This document shows positions 10,077 through 21,587 of a stretch of DNA of 64,000 nt, one piece after another. Every line of letters begins with the position of its first letter. Within the stretch, counting starts at the first letter, position 1. The translations under genes and the position numbers were made by a program. Source of the DNA: Malachius bipustulatus (taxonomy: Eukaryota; Arthropoda; Insecta; Coleoptera; Melyridae); the NCBI GenBank assembly GCA_910589415.1, contig OU342635.1, forward strand, positions 37,536,929 through 37,600,928. Direction: 5' to 3'. Under the pieces are notes generated by a model, which did no database searches, was not told where the DNA came from, and saw only the letters and a list, made by a program, of their open reading frames with translations.

Positions 10077-12667
10077 ACTTAGAAGGACAAATCGATTGGT
10101 CAATATAATCCGCCAATGCCAAGAAATCAAGATTTGGTCGCCATTAACAGGCCTAAGCTGCATTATTTATGTGGCGCGTTCTGGTTACACAAATTTCCAT
10201 TTTATCTAAATAACTTGTGATAAGCCTCCGGCATTGGTGCGATAAGTGATGGTGCGAAGTGATCTAAATAAGGTTAAAACTGTGTTAAACAAAACCATTT
10301 GTTATTAGTCTGTTAATATTACAAATTTAAATGGAACATATAAGATGTAAGTCAATTAAATGTAAATACAAACAACTTTTGACCGGCAAAACAAATCTAC
10401 AATAATAATAATTATGTACAGTTCAATCAATACCGGCTTGTTCAACTTATTCATGCAAAAACCTCAATTCCTGTTTGTGCAATCATGCACTATTCATTCA
10501 AAATACATAAAATAGTAAGTACCCTATTAGTATCTCATTTGAAACGGACGAATGGGCTGACGTGTCTTTAGTCTTTACCCTTTTACAGACACCCTAGTTT
10601 TGATGTCGAGACAGAAAATGTAAATCCAGTAACTTTGCATGAAGTTCTCCGGGACAGTTGTCAATTCTTAAACGGCTTACTATTAGTTAACATCGTTAAC
10701 CGGGCCATCGGCGGTCACATCAGATGAACCGATTGTTGTTTTTTTTAATATATTGTTCTTCTACTCTTATTGAATAATATTCCAATTCTTAGAGCCTTTT
10801 GAATGAATTATTAAGGTTATTATTCGTAGGTATCGAAATATAGGTAGCTCATAATACCTGGCTCTTGTCCAATCACAGCTGCTAGCACTTCATAATACCC
10901 GCTCGTGAACCAATCAAAAGCTGTATATTTGATAAATAGAGCAAAGCTGTGAATAGGAACGATAACTGACATTTCTCAGAATCCACGCGTGCGCACTCGT
11001 TACTCGGTACTTGAAGTTGTTCCAAGCAGTAAAATAAAATAAAAATATTATGATTAAAATTTGTTTTCTTATAAATAAAAGAGTAGAAAAAGCATAGTAT
11101 TACATTCACGATTATGGCCATTATTCACTTGATGATGACTTCATAATCGCTCATATAATAATATACTATTAGAGAAAAATAGCCACGAAATAATACCCTG
11201 AAAAGGAGACGTGAAGAATAATGCTTAGGGCTATCATAGTGATCATGTGATGTATTAATTTATGTAATTTTTGCACATTAGGAATCTCAAAATTATACTG
11301 TTTTACAAAAGAAATGTATATAAAGTTATCTGAACGACCAAGTCAGAGGCATCGACGTTTCGCTGTAATTTCAGCTCATTAGTCTGCCACAACAACCAAG
11401 AACACCCCAGGAGAGGTAGGAGTCTGCCGAATTCTCTCATAAAGTCTGTCTTCACCATAACTATTGGAGGTTGTGCCGTTCAGAGAACTTTCACAGAGTA
11501 ATTAAACCTTCCAGGTCATTATCAGGTTAAGTTTTCTTTTGAAAAAATAATATAGGTACAGTATGTACCTGTCCTGTCCCAACTAAAATGCTGAAACAGT
11601 TCACTTTTAACCTAAAGGAGGACCTAATTGTATTGTAAAGTTTCAAAATTATGTTTGCATCCTTCTAGCGCCCAGAGCCCACCCCTTCAAAAAATTTAAA
11701 TAACAAGGGCAGTCGAGTACAACTTGTTTTTCCCAAACTTAGATGAAATCGAAGATTTTAGGGGTGCAAATGATTATTTGGAACCCCCTGTATTAGACCA
11801 CATTACAAGAGCTGTAAATTTACAGTTCGAGTTCGAAGTGTATATTTGCAGTTTAAAGTTTAAATTTACAGTTTAAAGTGTAAATTTACAGTTTGAACAG
11901 TAAATTACGAAAAAAATATACTGACGGAAAACGATGTTAGCACTTCCGTTTATTCGCGTGATCGAATTCACAATTATTATTTTTGTGTCAAGTATAGGTA
12001 CATAATATCAGAATAAAAAACTTAAGAAGGCGTCAGCTGATAATTATTATTTCTTTCTGAATAATGGAAATTATTTTTATGTAAAGCAAAAATAATTAAA
12101 TCAAAATGAAGTTCTGGAAAGTAAATAAATTGCCTGAGACTAGACTAGTTGATTCATCGGTTGCTGACTGCATAAGGTAGCTACTGCAAGCGAAAATGCA
12201 TTTTATGATAATTTTATAGGTATATTCTAGCTATGCATTATTTATCGCTGGTGTCTCTCAAGCTCAATATCAATAATACTTCTGCATGCATTGTCTATGA
12301 ATGACTACTATAATATTCTCGATAATATTAATAAGTTAGTTTCATTCAAACTTAGATAAGGTTTTACCTATCTATCTTATTTCACAAAGAACTCACAATT
12401 ATTATTATTACATTAGTTTCTTTTTTTTTATAAAAAAAAATCCTGATCGTTTGGAATCAGCCATGGCAGAAGCTCTATACCACTTTTTGGCCATAATGTC
12501 TCTCTCTGATGGTCCAAAAATGTTTACTTTTAGGCTGTTTTAAATATCTCCCATACTCCATACCCTTAAAATGCAGCATAAATAAATCCAGCATTTGGAG
12601 TAAGTAATTATTATACTCATCTAAACCTCAATAAGCTGTCGGTTACCAAAAGTTCCAATTTAGAACG
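10077..12667. other. intergenic with one short tandem repeat
   Basis: No host gene was recognised. About 11560-11793 resembles a decayed CAGGGTG-type element (it ends AACCCCCTGTATT). The only clear structure is the tandem repeat at 11813-11906. Confidence 0.4.
11813..11906. repeat. ~20 bp tandem repeat
   Basis: Four to five imperfect units of the type AGTGTAAATTTACAGTTTAA lie in a row. The unit contains TAAATTTA, so each copy is itself partly palindromic. Confidence 0.7.
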
Positions 12668-12943
12668 CATAAAGCCGGCTACGCACTACGCGGTACTTGG
12701 CAATTGAATTATTTAAAAATCCGTGTGGCAGAGCGGGTGACGTATATGGTGAGGTCTTGAAAACACTTTGCAATTGCAAAACCTTTGTTTGGGACAGTTT
12801 ACCGATAACGAATAGGAAATATCTACAAGTGATGGCGTGGCAAGTAAATCTGAGTTGCACGCCGCGTCGTCATACACAACAATATTTGCGAAATATTCAC
12901 AAGCACTTGGCAAGTACCACGTAGTGAGTAGCCGGTTTTACGT
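12668..12943. repeat. MITE with ~33 bp TIRs
   Basis: The left end AAAGCCGGCTACGCACTACG and the right end (reverse complement TAAAACCGGCTACTCACTAC) match over about 33 bp and continue through the GGTACTTGGCAA / GGTACTTGCCAA block. The total is 276 bp. TAA/TTA trinucleotides at the borders could be a target duplication of the Harbinger type. Open frames on both strands are by-products. Confidence 0.75.
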
Positions 12944-13079
12944 CAAGAATGTAACTATAATTCTTCCTGCAGTTACTTATATGGAACAAAATATACCCAA
13001 ATAAGTTATCCTATACAAAATAAAGTATACCTAGCTAGAGTAAAGATGTGCAGCAAGTAAAGACGCCAGCTCAGAGAGC

Positions 13080-13640
13080 TGAACTAGTAATGGGACCCAT
13101 CGACTGAATTGAATTACTGTTCATGGTCCAAGGTTCAACTCATCCACCCATGGTACCGGCTCCCGACAATGCTAGACGCGTCAACAATCAGTTTCAGTTT
13201 CTCCAGAAAGAAGGTCGTACTCATGGTCGTCTGGTCCTCTGGTCTCGGTCTCAAATTTTGCCTGACTCTTAAACAGACCTTCGATACTAACAATAATATG
13301 CTTACCCGATTATCACCCGACAGATAGGCGCTATCAAGAAACGCACAGAGAATAACTACTATTCGTTTGGGAAGGAGGTCATCGCAGATATCAACACCAT
13401 GTTCACAAGTTGCGTTAGAATAAACCCAACGAGGATATAACGAGGTAGTGATGGCACAAACACTGGAGAAGGTCTTCCTCACAAAGGTGGCCGACATGCC
13501 CAAGGAAGAGTTGCCGGTCGAAATAACATTAAAGGGGACAAGGGGACGAAGGCGCAAGTGGGTACAGTTGCCGGTGCCAGAGGACAACCTCCTTCTGTTA
13601 CTATTACTGTTGACTTTCAATTATTATTAATAGTACAGCG
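13080..13640 (+). pseudogene. unidentified decayed coding sequence
   Basis: This block is more GC-rich than its surroundings and has protein-like open stretches in shifted plus frames. Two readable parts are YYSFGKEVIADINTMFTSCV and, from ATG 13451, EKVFLTKVADMPKEELPVE followed by TRGRRRKWVQLPVPEDN. The opposite strand is also open for 161 residues (13135-13620). I do not recognise a family. It could be a retroelement gag or a broken gene. Confidence 0.3.
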
Positions 13641-14506
13641 GCTAATTCCACTAGTTTATCATGTTTTAAGGTATCAAGGAATCGACTCAAGCACCCGCTA
13701 CCATACCTGGCAATACCGCGACAATCACCACTACGCCTGATAGCTCTCTCCCCACCTCCAATCATGTGGGATGTGGGACAGCTTCTAAATAACTCCCTGG
13801 ATAATAGCATAGCAAATTTGACAACTGCAAGTTAAATTGAAGGGTTTGGTGCAAAAACCGGTCAAAGACCAAATTTTGCAAAATCGAGTTAACGTCAGAT
13901 TTTGCTCAAAAAAGTGATTCTGTATCGATTGGTGCAAAAATCGTTCATGTTTTATGCTTATAAATCAAACTTTAGTCGATGTGGCATATTATCGCACCAA
14001 GTGTGTTGCAAGTTCAGTTGTGAAACATGAATTTTTGGCGACAATAATCAAAATTTTATGTATAACGCACGTGGACTGTTATTGCACCAAAGCTTTCAAT
14101 TTTAGTCAAGGTCTTTTAAAAAATTGGGCACGGCACTGGATCCACCGTCTCTCAAAACATTAGGATTAATCCAGTGGCGTGACCAGATTTACAAATCATT
14201 AATTCTTGAAATATTACTACCAAAAACTGATCTAGCAGGTCTTGGACTTTACAAGAATGGGAGGCTTTTTGCTCCAAAGATACAATTCATCAAGCCCTTC
14301 CATTAAAATAAAATCGGGTTCAAATCGCACAAGAAATAAAGATTTTACAGGGGGCTCAAAATTGATTGAGTTACAAGGTCGGTTAAATTAGCAAAAACTT
14401 TTTAGCTTTTCTTCTATACATTAAAAAAAAATCCTCCCGATTTCCTCCCTTAAAATTTTTACTTACACAAATTTTCTGTCTTTTTTCCAGTTAAATTAGA
14501 CTGTAG
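13641..14506. other. intergenic, weak repeats only
   Basis: The motif TTGGTGCAAAAA occurs at 13848 and 13930 and is seen inverted (ATTGCACCAAAG) near 14085. This may be a decayed TIR element. Nothing else is supported. Confidence 0.35.
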
Positions 14507-15960
14507 GTATACAGGGTGATTCATGCACAGTCGATGGCTCGATGCGGTACCTTAGACGCTCGCTTAGACGTTTACGAAAAACGACACATGGGATTTTTCT
14601 GAAAGCTTGGTCACTTTAATACGTAATTGGCTCTCCTCCGTCTTTCTAAAATATTTTCAGATTTCTGGTACTTCTGGTTATATCGTAAATGGCTACAATC
14701 TTTGTTTTTTAAATAGGACACCACGTATACAGGGTGATCCCGAAATGGCGGACACGGACATCACCACAGAATCCATTGTGGATTAAAGATTCTAAGTTTT
14801 ATTTACTGTTTTCTGCAGTATGGCTCCCTTAAGAAGATATGACCACTTTTGTGGAAAAAAAAGTCACAACACTGCACACAGGCAGAAAAATAATGTGTAG
14901 GCCTACAATACCCAAATAGATGTTACCATGGAACACTGAAAAGGCAAATCCAACAAAGCTTAAAACAATATAAATAAATATATTTAATTATTGCATTGAT
15001 GAGCTCAAATTCGAACAACGATGCCACATTGAAAATTTTTTTTGAACTCAGGGAATAGGTAAACTTTGAATGCCTGTAATTCCGTTCCCGATAATAAATA
15101 AAATAAAAAGCAAACACTATCGTAATAGTTATGTCTAATCATGTGCTTTGCCAGTGTAGGTTGTTTAAAGTTGACTGCCATTTTGATTTAATTTTTAGAA
15201 AAAGGACACCCTATAGGTATCTCGGTAACGAAGTCGAGGAAACCATTTTTGTTTTAAATTTACAGTCTTTCTGAACATCCTCTACAACACCCTGTATATC
15301 GTGTCCGCCATTTCGGAATCACCCTGTATTGTTCTTTTTTCATATTACCTGAGAAAAGCCAATACGAATGTTTTCTACAGTTCCAGTTTAAATTGAGTAT
15401 ATTATAGGTTAATTAGGTTATGAGTTATAAAAACAAGTGAAAATCGCAATTTTTCATTTTGAAAGCATCAGTGTACGTAAACGGCTTCATATATCGCAAA
15501 ACATGTCCCTATCTCAATTTTTTATGTACTATCCTATGATGTGGATGAAATTCTTTCTTATACAGGGTGATGAAAAATTAAGATAACACTTCTTGCAAAG
15601 TTAAGATAGGGACATTTTGCGATATTTGAAGCCGTTACCGATGCACACTGCTTTCAAAATGAAAAATTACGATTTTCACTTTTTATAACTCATAACCTAC
15701 TCATTTTAGACTACAACTACATACTGTGAAAACCATTCTTATTGGATTTTTTCAGGAAATAAGAAAAACAATAGTATACACAGTGTTTTATTAACAAAAA
15801 CATAGATGCGGATGCAATTTCCGGTATAACCGGAAGTGACAGAAATCTGAAAATGTTTAAGAAGTGCCAATAATTAAAGTGGCCAAGTTTTCAGAAAAAT
15901 CCCATGTTTAATTTTCCGTAAACGTACAAGCTGGGAATGTTGCTTTAGTTGAGTTTGAAT
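14507..15960. repeat. nested foldbacks, three elements in one
   Basis: The outer arms, about 14560-14725 and 15775-15935, are reverse complements. They share TGGGATTTTTCTGAAA and the CTTCTGGTTATA / TATAACCGGAAG block, and the outer left end is TATACAGGGTGATTCATG. Within them lies a complete TIR element at 14725-15329 (TATACAGGGTGATCCCGAAA ... TTTCGGAATCACCCTGTAT). Directly after it is a 435 bp palindrome at 15335-15770 that is centred on another TATACAGGGTGATG near 15560. The 15335-15770 palindrome is homologous to the core of 16359-17202. No protein is encoded. Confidence 0.8.
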
Positions 15961-16358
15961 ATAATTCGTTCATACTTGCTTAATATAGATTATACAAAGT
16001 GAGCCAAAAGTTTGGAAATATTCCAATATATCCGAGCGTTTTCAAAATTTTTCACCGCGGACCGTTTCCAAACTTTTGTTACACCTGCTATAGTATCATA
16101 TCATATTAAACTATGAATTTTTTCAAGGCAGAAATAAAAGCGAACATCTGACTATATCAAAATTAGGGTTTAGAATTTGCAAAAGGTTACGTAGAAACTT
16201 CACAACTATGTATGTATACCTACTGTCTGACAGTTTGGCATGTCTACTACTTCGAGTAGTTCGACGCGAAATTTACATAGGACCATTCGCGTGAAAGGTT
16301 CATTATTGGAAGACCTCTGACGTGTATTATAATTATTATAAAATATGTACATATACCT

Positions 16359-17202
16359 ACAGTGCTTCTCAAAAGTAATGGATAAATTCATTTTCTCAGT
16401 TAATAAAGTAAAATAAAAAAAAAAACGAAACAGGTCAAATTTTGAATTTAATTTACGTAATATTGACGTAACATTTTTTATACAGGGTGTTCCTTGGTTC
16501 AGTAACGACGTCTTGCATATTTTTTTAATAGGACACCTGTATATTATTACATTTTCAGATTGTCTGAGAAAATCCAGTAAGAATGGTTTTCACTGTCGCA
16601 GTTTAATTGAGTAGGTTACGAGTTATAAACAAATGAAAATCGCAATTTTCCATTTTCATATCAGCTCACATTGAAAACGGCTCGAAATATCAAAAAACGG
16701 CTTACATATCCCTATCTTAACTTTTCACATGGTATCTTACTATGTGGATAAAATTTTATTACAGGGTGATGGAAATAATCAGATTTTTAATCGCCCTGTA
16801 TAAAAATTTCAAGTACACTGTAAAGTAACACATGAAAAGTTAAGATAGGGACATGTAAGCCGTTTTAAAATATTTCGAGCCGTTTTCAATGTGAGCTGCT
16901 TTGAAAATGGAAAATTGCGATTTTCATTTGTTTATAACTCGTAACCTACTCAATTTAAACTGCGACAGTAAAAACCATTTGGACTGGATTTTCTCAGACA
17001 ATCTGAAAATATAATAATATACAGGTGTCCTATTAAAAAAAAATATGCAAGACGTCGTTCTGAACCAGAAACACCCTGTATAAAAAATGTGACGTCAATA
17101 TAACATAAATTAAATTCACAATTTGACCTGATTCGTTTTTTTTTATTTTACAAAATATTAACTGAAAAAATTAATTTATCCGTTACTTTTCAGAAGCACG
17201 GT
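16359..17202. repeat. 843 bp concentric palindrome
   Basis: Nearly every base of the left half pairs with the right half. Three nested pairs of ends are visible. The outer pair is ACAGTGCTTCTCAAAAGTAA and TTACTTTTCAGAAGCACGGT. The middle pair is TATACAGGGTGTTCC at 16480 and ACACCCTGTATA at 17079. The inner pair is TTACAGGGTGATGG near 16762 and CGCCCTGTATA at 16791. The blocks GAAAATCGCAATTT, CGAGTTATAAAC and TCCCTATCTT are shared with 15335-15770 and in part with 35575-35705. Confidence 0.85.
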
Positions 17203-17489
17203 ATAACTTTATTATATGTATTATTTGTGATATCACCGTGGATTTCTTTGTTTATCACTCATGAGAGATATCATATATTTCTGCAACATTTTAGAATGAC
17301 AAAAACGACGTTTAAAAACTTGATAGAAAAGGCGATAGAGCTGAGTGTTCACTATTCACTTCCATTTTGTTGCCCAATAAATATTTTTAATTTAAACACA
17401 CACAGTTTTTAGGTTAAGATAAACAAACTAACTAAAAAAAAGAACAAGTTCTACTTGAGCGAGGTAGGGCTTGTGGAGTTAACTCTATT

Positions 17490-17607
17490 CACTCCATTCA
17501 CCAATAGCCGAACGGTGTTCCGTTCACTCCATTCACTCCATTGCGTATACCCGAACTGGTTTGGAGTGAATAGAGCAAATAGAGTCAATAGCCGAACGCA
17601 CCTACTA
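17490..17607. repeat. short direct and inverted repeats
   Basis: The unit TCACTCCATTCAC recurs in direct orientation. The phrase AATAGCCGAACG appears twice (about 17504 and 17587) with an intervening GGAGTGAATAGAG in the inverted sense. It is probably the remnant of a small TIR element. Confidence 0.5.
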
Positions 17608-17799
17608 TGGTCAGTTTAATGTTTAAATTGTATTGTTGTTAGTTGCTGAATGCACATCCTGAGCGCATCCAAAGTTTCAAGATATTAAAATGACAATAAG
17701 AATGACGTGAATATCTACGACACTCACGTCATTCTTGTCATTTAGGTAGGTATTGTATACTGTGTAAACTGTACCTGCTATTGCCATTTTTTGCCATTG

Positions 17800-17971
17800 A
17801 TTGGGTAGTTTTGCGATTGCGAGTGCGGTAATAATGAAAATTAAAATTTGTATCATCTAAACAGAGATTCATAATTTCATAAACATAGAATTACCGTACA
17901 GGACAGGTATATAGTTATATTATGATCCAGATTATAACTGATTATTTTCGGAATTTCAAATATCTAATTAT
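17800..17971. repeat. tandem duplication, copy 1 (first part)
   Basis: This sequence, from ATTGGGTAGTTTTGCG to TATCTAATTA, recurs almost identically at 19507-19677. The rest of the unit, AGCTACCTACTTAATTAATT onward, follows copy 2 directly but is separated from copy 1 by the transposon at 17972-19471. A unit of about 207 bp was therefore duplicated before the transposon entered. Confidence 0.85.
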
Positions 17972-19471
17972 ACACCGTTCACTTATTATAAAAGAATTGG
18001 GTTATGGTGTAGGGTGATAGAAATCACTGGGTATAACCGCTGTCAATCATTGGCTGGAGTTTGGTTATGTCTCTTTTTTATGAGGTTGAAGTTTTATGGC
18101 AAGGAACAGGACACAGTTGCCAGATGGATTTTTGATATTTTTGGTATTCTTATTATATTTATATTTGCATCTTTGGGGGCTTTTTATTTTGCATCATTTA
18201 GTCACATATTGCAATCTTTAACTAGAACGCAATGTCGCTGGATCTAAGATCTAAATCTTAAGCTTTTCATAAGAGTTTGAGAAAAACGTTATCATGTAAT
18301 TTTGCCAAGTTAGGAAAATACACAAATGTACTTTTTGAATATGAAATAAAAAACTTGAATCAATTATATTAATTTACTTTTAATAAATACATAGCAGGTA
18401 TTTAAAATATATCGGTACGTTTATTAAAATATTAAAATATAGGTACGTAAATGAAAAATATTTTTCGTCAATTCATCGGTTATTCGGTATCGTAGTAGTG
18501 TGTCGGAAACCAGCCAAAGATTCTGGACTTCTGGCTTCTGGCCCAAAATTATCCCCCATTATCAATAACCGCTACTGCATCCTGCTTAGAATCAGAATCA
18601 TTTTCAGCGCTCTGATTTTAATAAGATTTTCACCATGTCCATTTGTTTCGTCCAGTCCTCCGAAATAAGTTTTTCACAATGATTATATTAATTTTGTCAC
18701 ATGTCAGGTGTACTTACATTTTGAAAGCTCTTCAAGACATAACATTCCTTACTTTATCCTTAGAGGGAAGCTGCTAATTTACGTGCTTGTATAGTGAAGT
18801 TTACAATACCCCCATGTCATTTCGATTGGGTTGTATTGGAAATAGATTATTGCAAATCTTCCGGAAACACAAAAATTTCATAATCAGTGCCTGATGTTTT
18901 ATGTGGGCTGCCCAAGGGTGTAATATCAAATTTGTCTTGTCTTGTCTAATAATACTTGCTAATGCCGCGGTCTGACTACTATAAGAGACAGATAATTACC
19001 AGCAATTTAGCAGATACAGATACTTAATACTTACATTCCAAATATATTTCACCTTCAGAATGACTTAAATGTTTGCTCAAGTTTGGACTTTCTGGATCTT
19101 AATCATTGAAATGCTTTCTTAATGCGGATTTATTCATCTTATTAGAGATATTATTTTCGTCATTTTGCTCTTTTGAAATTTAAAATGTCAAAAATTTAAT
19201 AATTTTATTTGTCAGTTTGAGAAAAATTGATCAGAGTAAAAAATCATCCTAGATAGATATCCTACTACTAAAACTTCAATTTGACAACATGGCTGTTAAT
19301 CAGCTGAGACACTTTGAGTGATTTGACAAATGTCAGTCTATACTTAACCTTTAATATCTCGATCAGCTGATATTGTCAATCGAGATCTAGGGAGTTTTCA
19401 TTTTTGCAAACCCAAAAACAAAAGTTCATGGCCACCTAGTGCTTTTTTAATATGTGAACGCGAACGGTGTA
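17972..19471. mobile_element. 1.5 kb Tc1/IS630-type DNA transposon, TA target
   Basis: The ends TACACCGTTCACTTATTA and (reverse complement of right) TACACCGTTCGCGTTCAC are inverted repeats. They are flanked by TA on both sides, and the duplicated neighbour at 19673-19680 shows the uninterrupted site AATTAGCTACC with a single TA. The minus strand holds a broken transposase C-terminus (18604-18856). A 77-residue plus open frame at 18014-18247, with a hydrophobic segment IFGILIIFIFASLGAFYFA, has no known relative to me and is probably incidental. Confidence 0.8.
18604..18856 (-). pseudogene. DDE transposase C-terminal relic (Tc1/IS630-like)
   Basis: One minus frame reads FQYNPIEMTWGYCKLHYTST and then stops. 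About 80 bases on, another frame reads YNHCEKLISEDWTKQMDMV and then stops (18604-18606). The NPIE-x-x-W motif is the third-acidic-residue block of Tc1/mariner and other DDE_3 transposases, and the E-D-W block is the usual tail. Frame breaks show it is dead. It fits the TA target duplication of the element around it. Confidence 0.7.
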
Positions 19472-19713
19472 TAGCTACCTACTTAATTAATTAACCATTG
19501 CGTAATATTGGGTAGTTTTGCGATTGCGAGTGCGGTAATAATGAAAATTAAAATTTGTATCATCTAAACAGAGATTCATAATTTCATAAACATAGGAATT
19601 ACCGTACAGGACAGAGGTAGTTATATTATGATCCAGATTCTAACTGATGGAATTTTCGGAATTTCAAATATCTAATTAGCTACCTACTTAATTAATTAAC
19701 CATTGCGTAATAT
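19472..19713. repeat. tandem duplication, rest of copy 1 and copy 2
   Basis: Positions 19472-19506 are the second part of copy 1 (TAGCTACCTACTTAATTAAT...CGTAAT). Copy 2 follows at 19507-19713 with the same 35 bp sequence at its end. It serves as an empty-site reference for the transposon at 17972-19471. Confidence 0.85.
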
Positions 19714-21587
19714 AAAAAGAAGTGCCAATTATAATTAAAGTACCTATACAATCATTTATGATAGGTTTATACCTAGGCTACTTATTAAGCATTAGAATGA
19801 CCTTTAAAAAATGATTAAGGTCATGATCATGTAAGTGTAGTGTTACAAACTTGAAGAAAAATATCAAGGCCGTCTACATCTTCATGATCATGCAGTTTAT
19901 AAGAAAAATAACTAATAAAACAGACTGTATACATATTATTATACCTATACTAACTAGTAGGATATAGGATAGAATTGATTCAGTTGTTGAATTTTTCATC
20001 TCTGTGTCTACGCCTATTGAAAATTGCAAGAAAAAGTGATAGCAAATAATAAATTATATTAATTAAAACTTAAAAGTATCCTTATACACATTCCACTCTC
20101 ACTATAATACAGTTTGTACCTTGTGTATTGTGTATAAATAAAAGCCTACCTACTGCAGTAAAAAGAAAGTTATGCTTTAAGTAATAAAGTAACTAAGTAA
20201 TAAACTCACCTTGATTCTTACCTCGACTACCAAATAAGTAAGGTACCTTTCGAGTTGACGAACACTGAACACTTAAACAAGTACTTAAGTAATGGGTAAT
20301 AATATGCAAAAACCAGAGAACTAAGTATGAGTTGAAAGACAAGTCCCAGGCCAGGTTATTTAATAATTACTTAAGACACGACATACAATTATTATTACAT
20401 GCAATTCATGTTTTAAATTTGATTATATCGCGAAATTGTATCAAGTTTAATTTACAAGGAAAGAAATAATTAAAAACTACAGACAACTAACTCCTGCAAA
20501 GGACACCCGACTACTAGCTTTGAGTTGAGATACGAGATACGAGCAGTGGCCGCTGCCTGCTTGATTATGATTATTATGATTAGCTTGCACGACTGAATTC
20601 CCAGTAATTACTGATGATGTTAAATGATGGAAACGAAACATGGAAAAAACGAAAAAAAATTGTTTCAATAAAAAGGAAAATGGGACAATTTTACTGGAAC
20701 TGGCAAGGGAAAATCTTAGTTACAGCTTGCGAAAATCCACATGACTTTTTTCATAATTTCGCTTGGCGCATTCGCGTGTCAAACCACTCTCCAGTGTTGC
20801 CAGGTTAAAAATAAGAAAATCATTAGAGCAAAAATTTTACCACGAGTATTGTTTTTTGCTTATCAAGCGGCGCGATAATCAGACAAAATTTAGTTATTTT
20901 ATAATTTCTACTTGTATACCTATACTTCTAGTATAGGCATATTATATTATTTAGTATTTTGACATAAAGCAATTAAATCATAAAGATAAAAGTCAAGTAT
21001 AAACCTGGAATAAGGTAAAAAATAAAAGACAATTGTCAATTATTGACCCTAGCACTGGCGGGGGGGGGGGGATTCCCCGAATGCCAGAATAATTCAGTGT
21101 CAACATGTTAGAAATAAATTGAGTAAGGTAAAACAATCTATAATTCTGGTATTATTTTGTTAATAATTGAGGGTAATTTAAAAGAAAATGTTCAATGCCG
21201 CGAAATAAATTAGGTGCAATGCTTTGACCACGCGTACCTAGAGCAATTATTATAAAAATTAAATAATATGTAGCTATGACACCATTTTTGAAATCACCTA
21301 AACAGTCGATCTACCTCAAAAAAAGTATATCTAGCAACACTGTAAGTCACGTAGTGCATTTTTAAAAATTCTAGCGCCCTACGTTAGGCAACACGTTTTA
21401 CATTACTGTTGTTTATTAGGTGCGGCGATGAAAATGTCTTGGTACCAATTTTAAATTTAGAAAAGCATTCTGCTGGGAATATCGTTGTTAATTTTTGAAG
21501 TGTAAAAGGAAAATAAATATTAAAACATCTATATCAATATTTAATGTCTAGCTAATATTTTAGATATAAAAAGTGAAGTAAAAAATA
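19714..21587. other. intergenic, nothing recognised
   Basis: AT-rich sequence. A run of twelve G (21060-21071) is followed by ATTCCCCG. No gene or repeat family is supported. Confidence 0.45.

Noticed and set aside
13135..13620. 161-codon minus-strand open frame
   Set aside because: No ATG context, domain or homologue recognised; the plus strand of the same block looks more protein-like. Kept only as an unidentified relic.
17800..19677. pair of LTRs around a retrotransposon
   Set aside because: The direct repeats are explained by a tandem duplication with a TA-target DNA transposon in copy 1; there is no primer binding site, polypurine tract or gag-pol.
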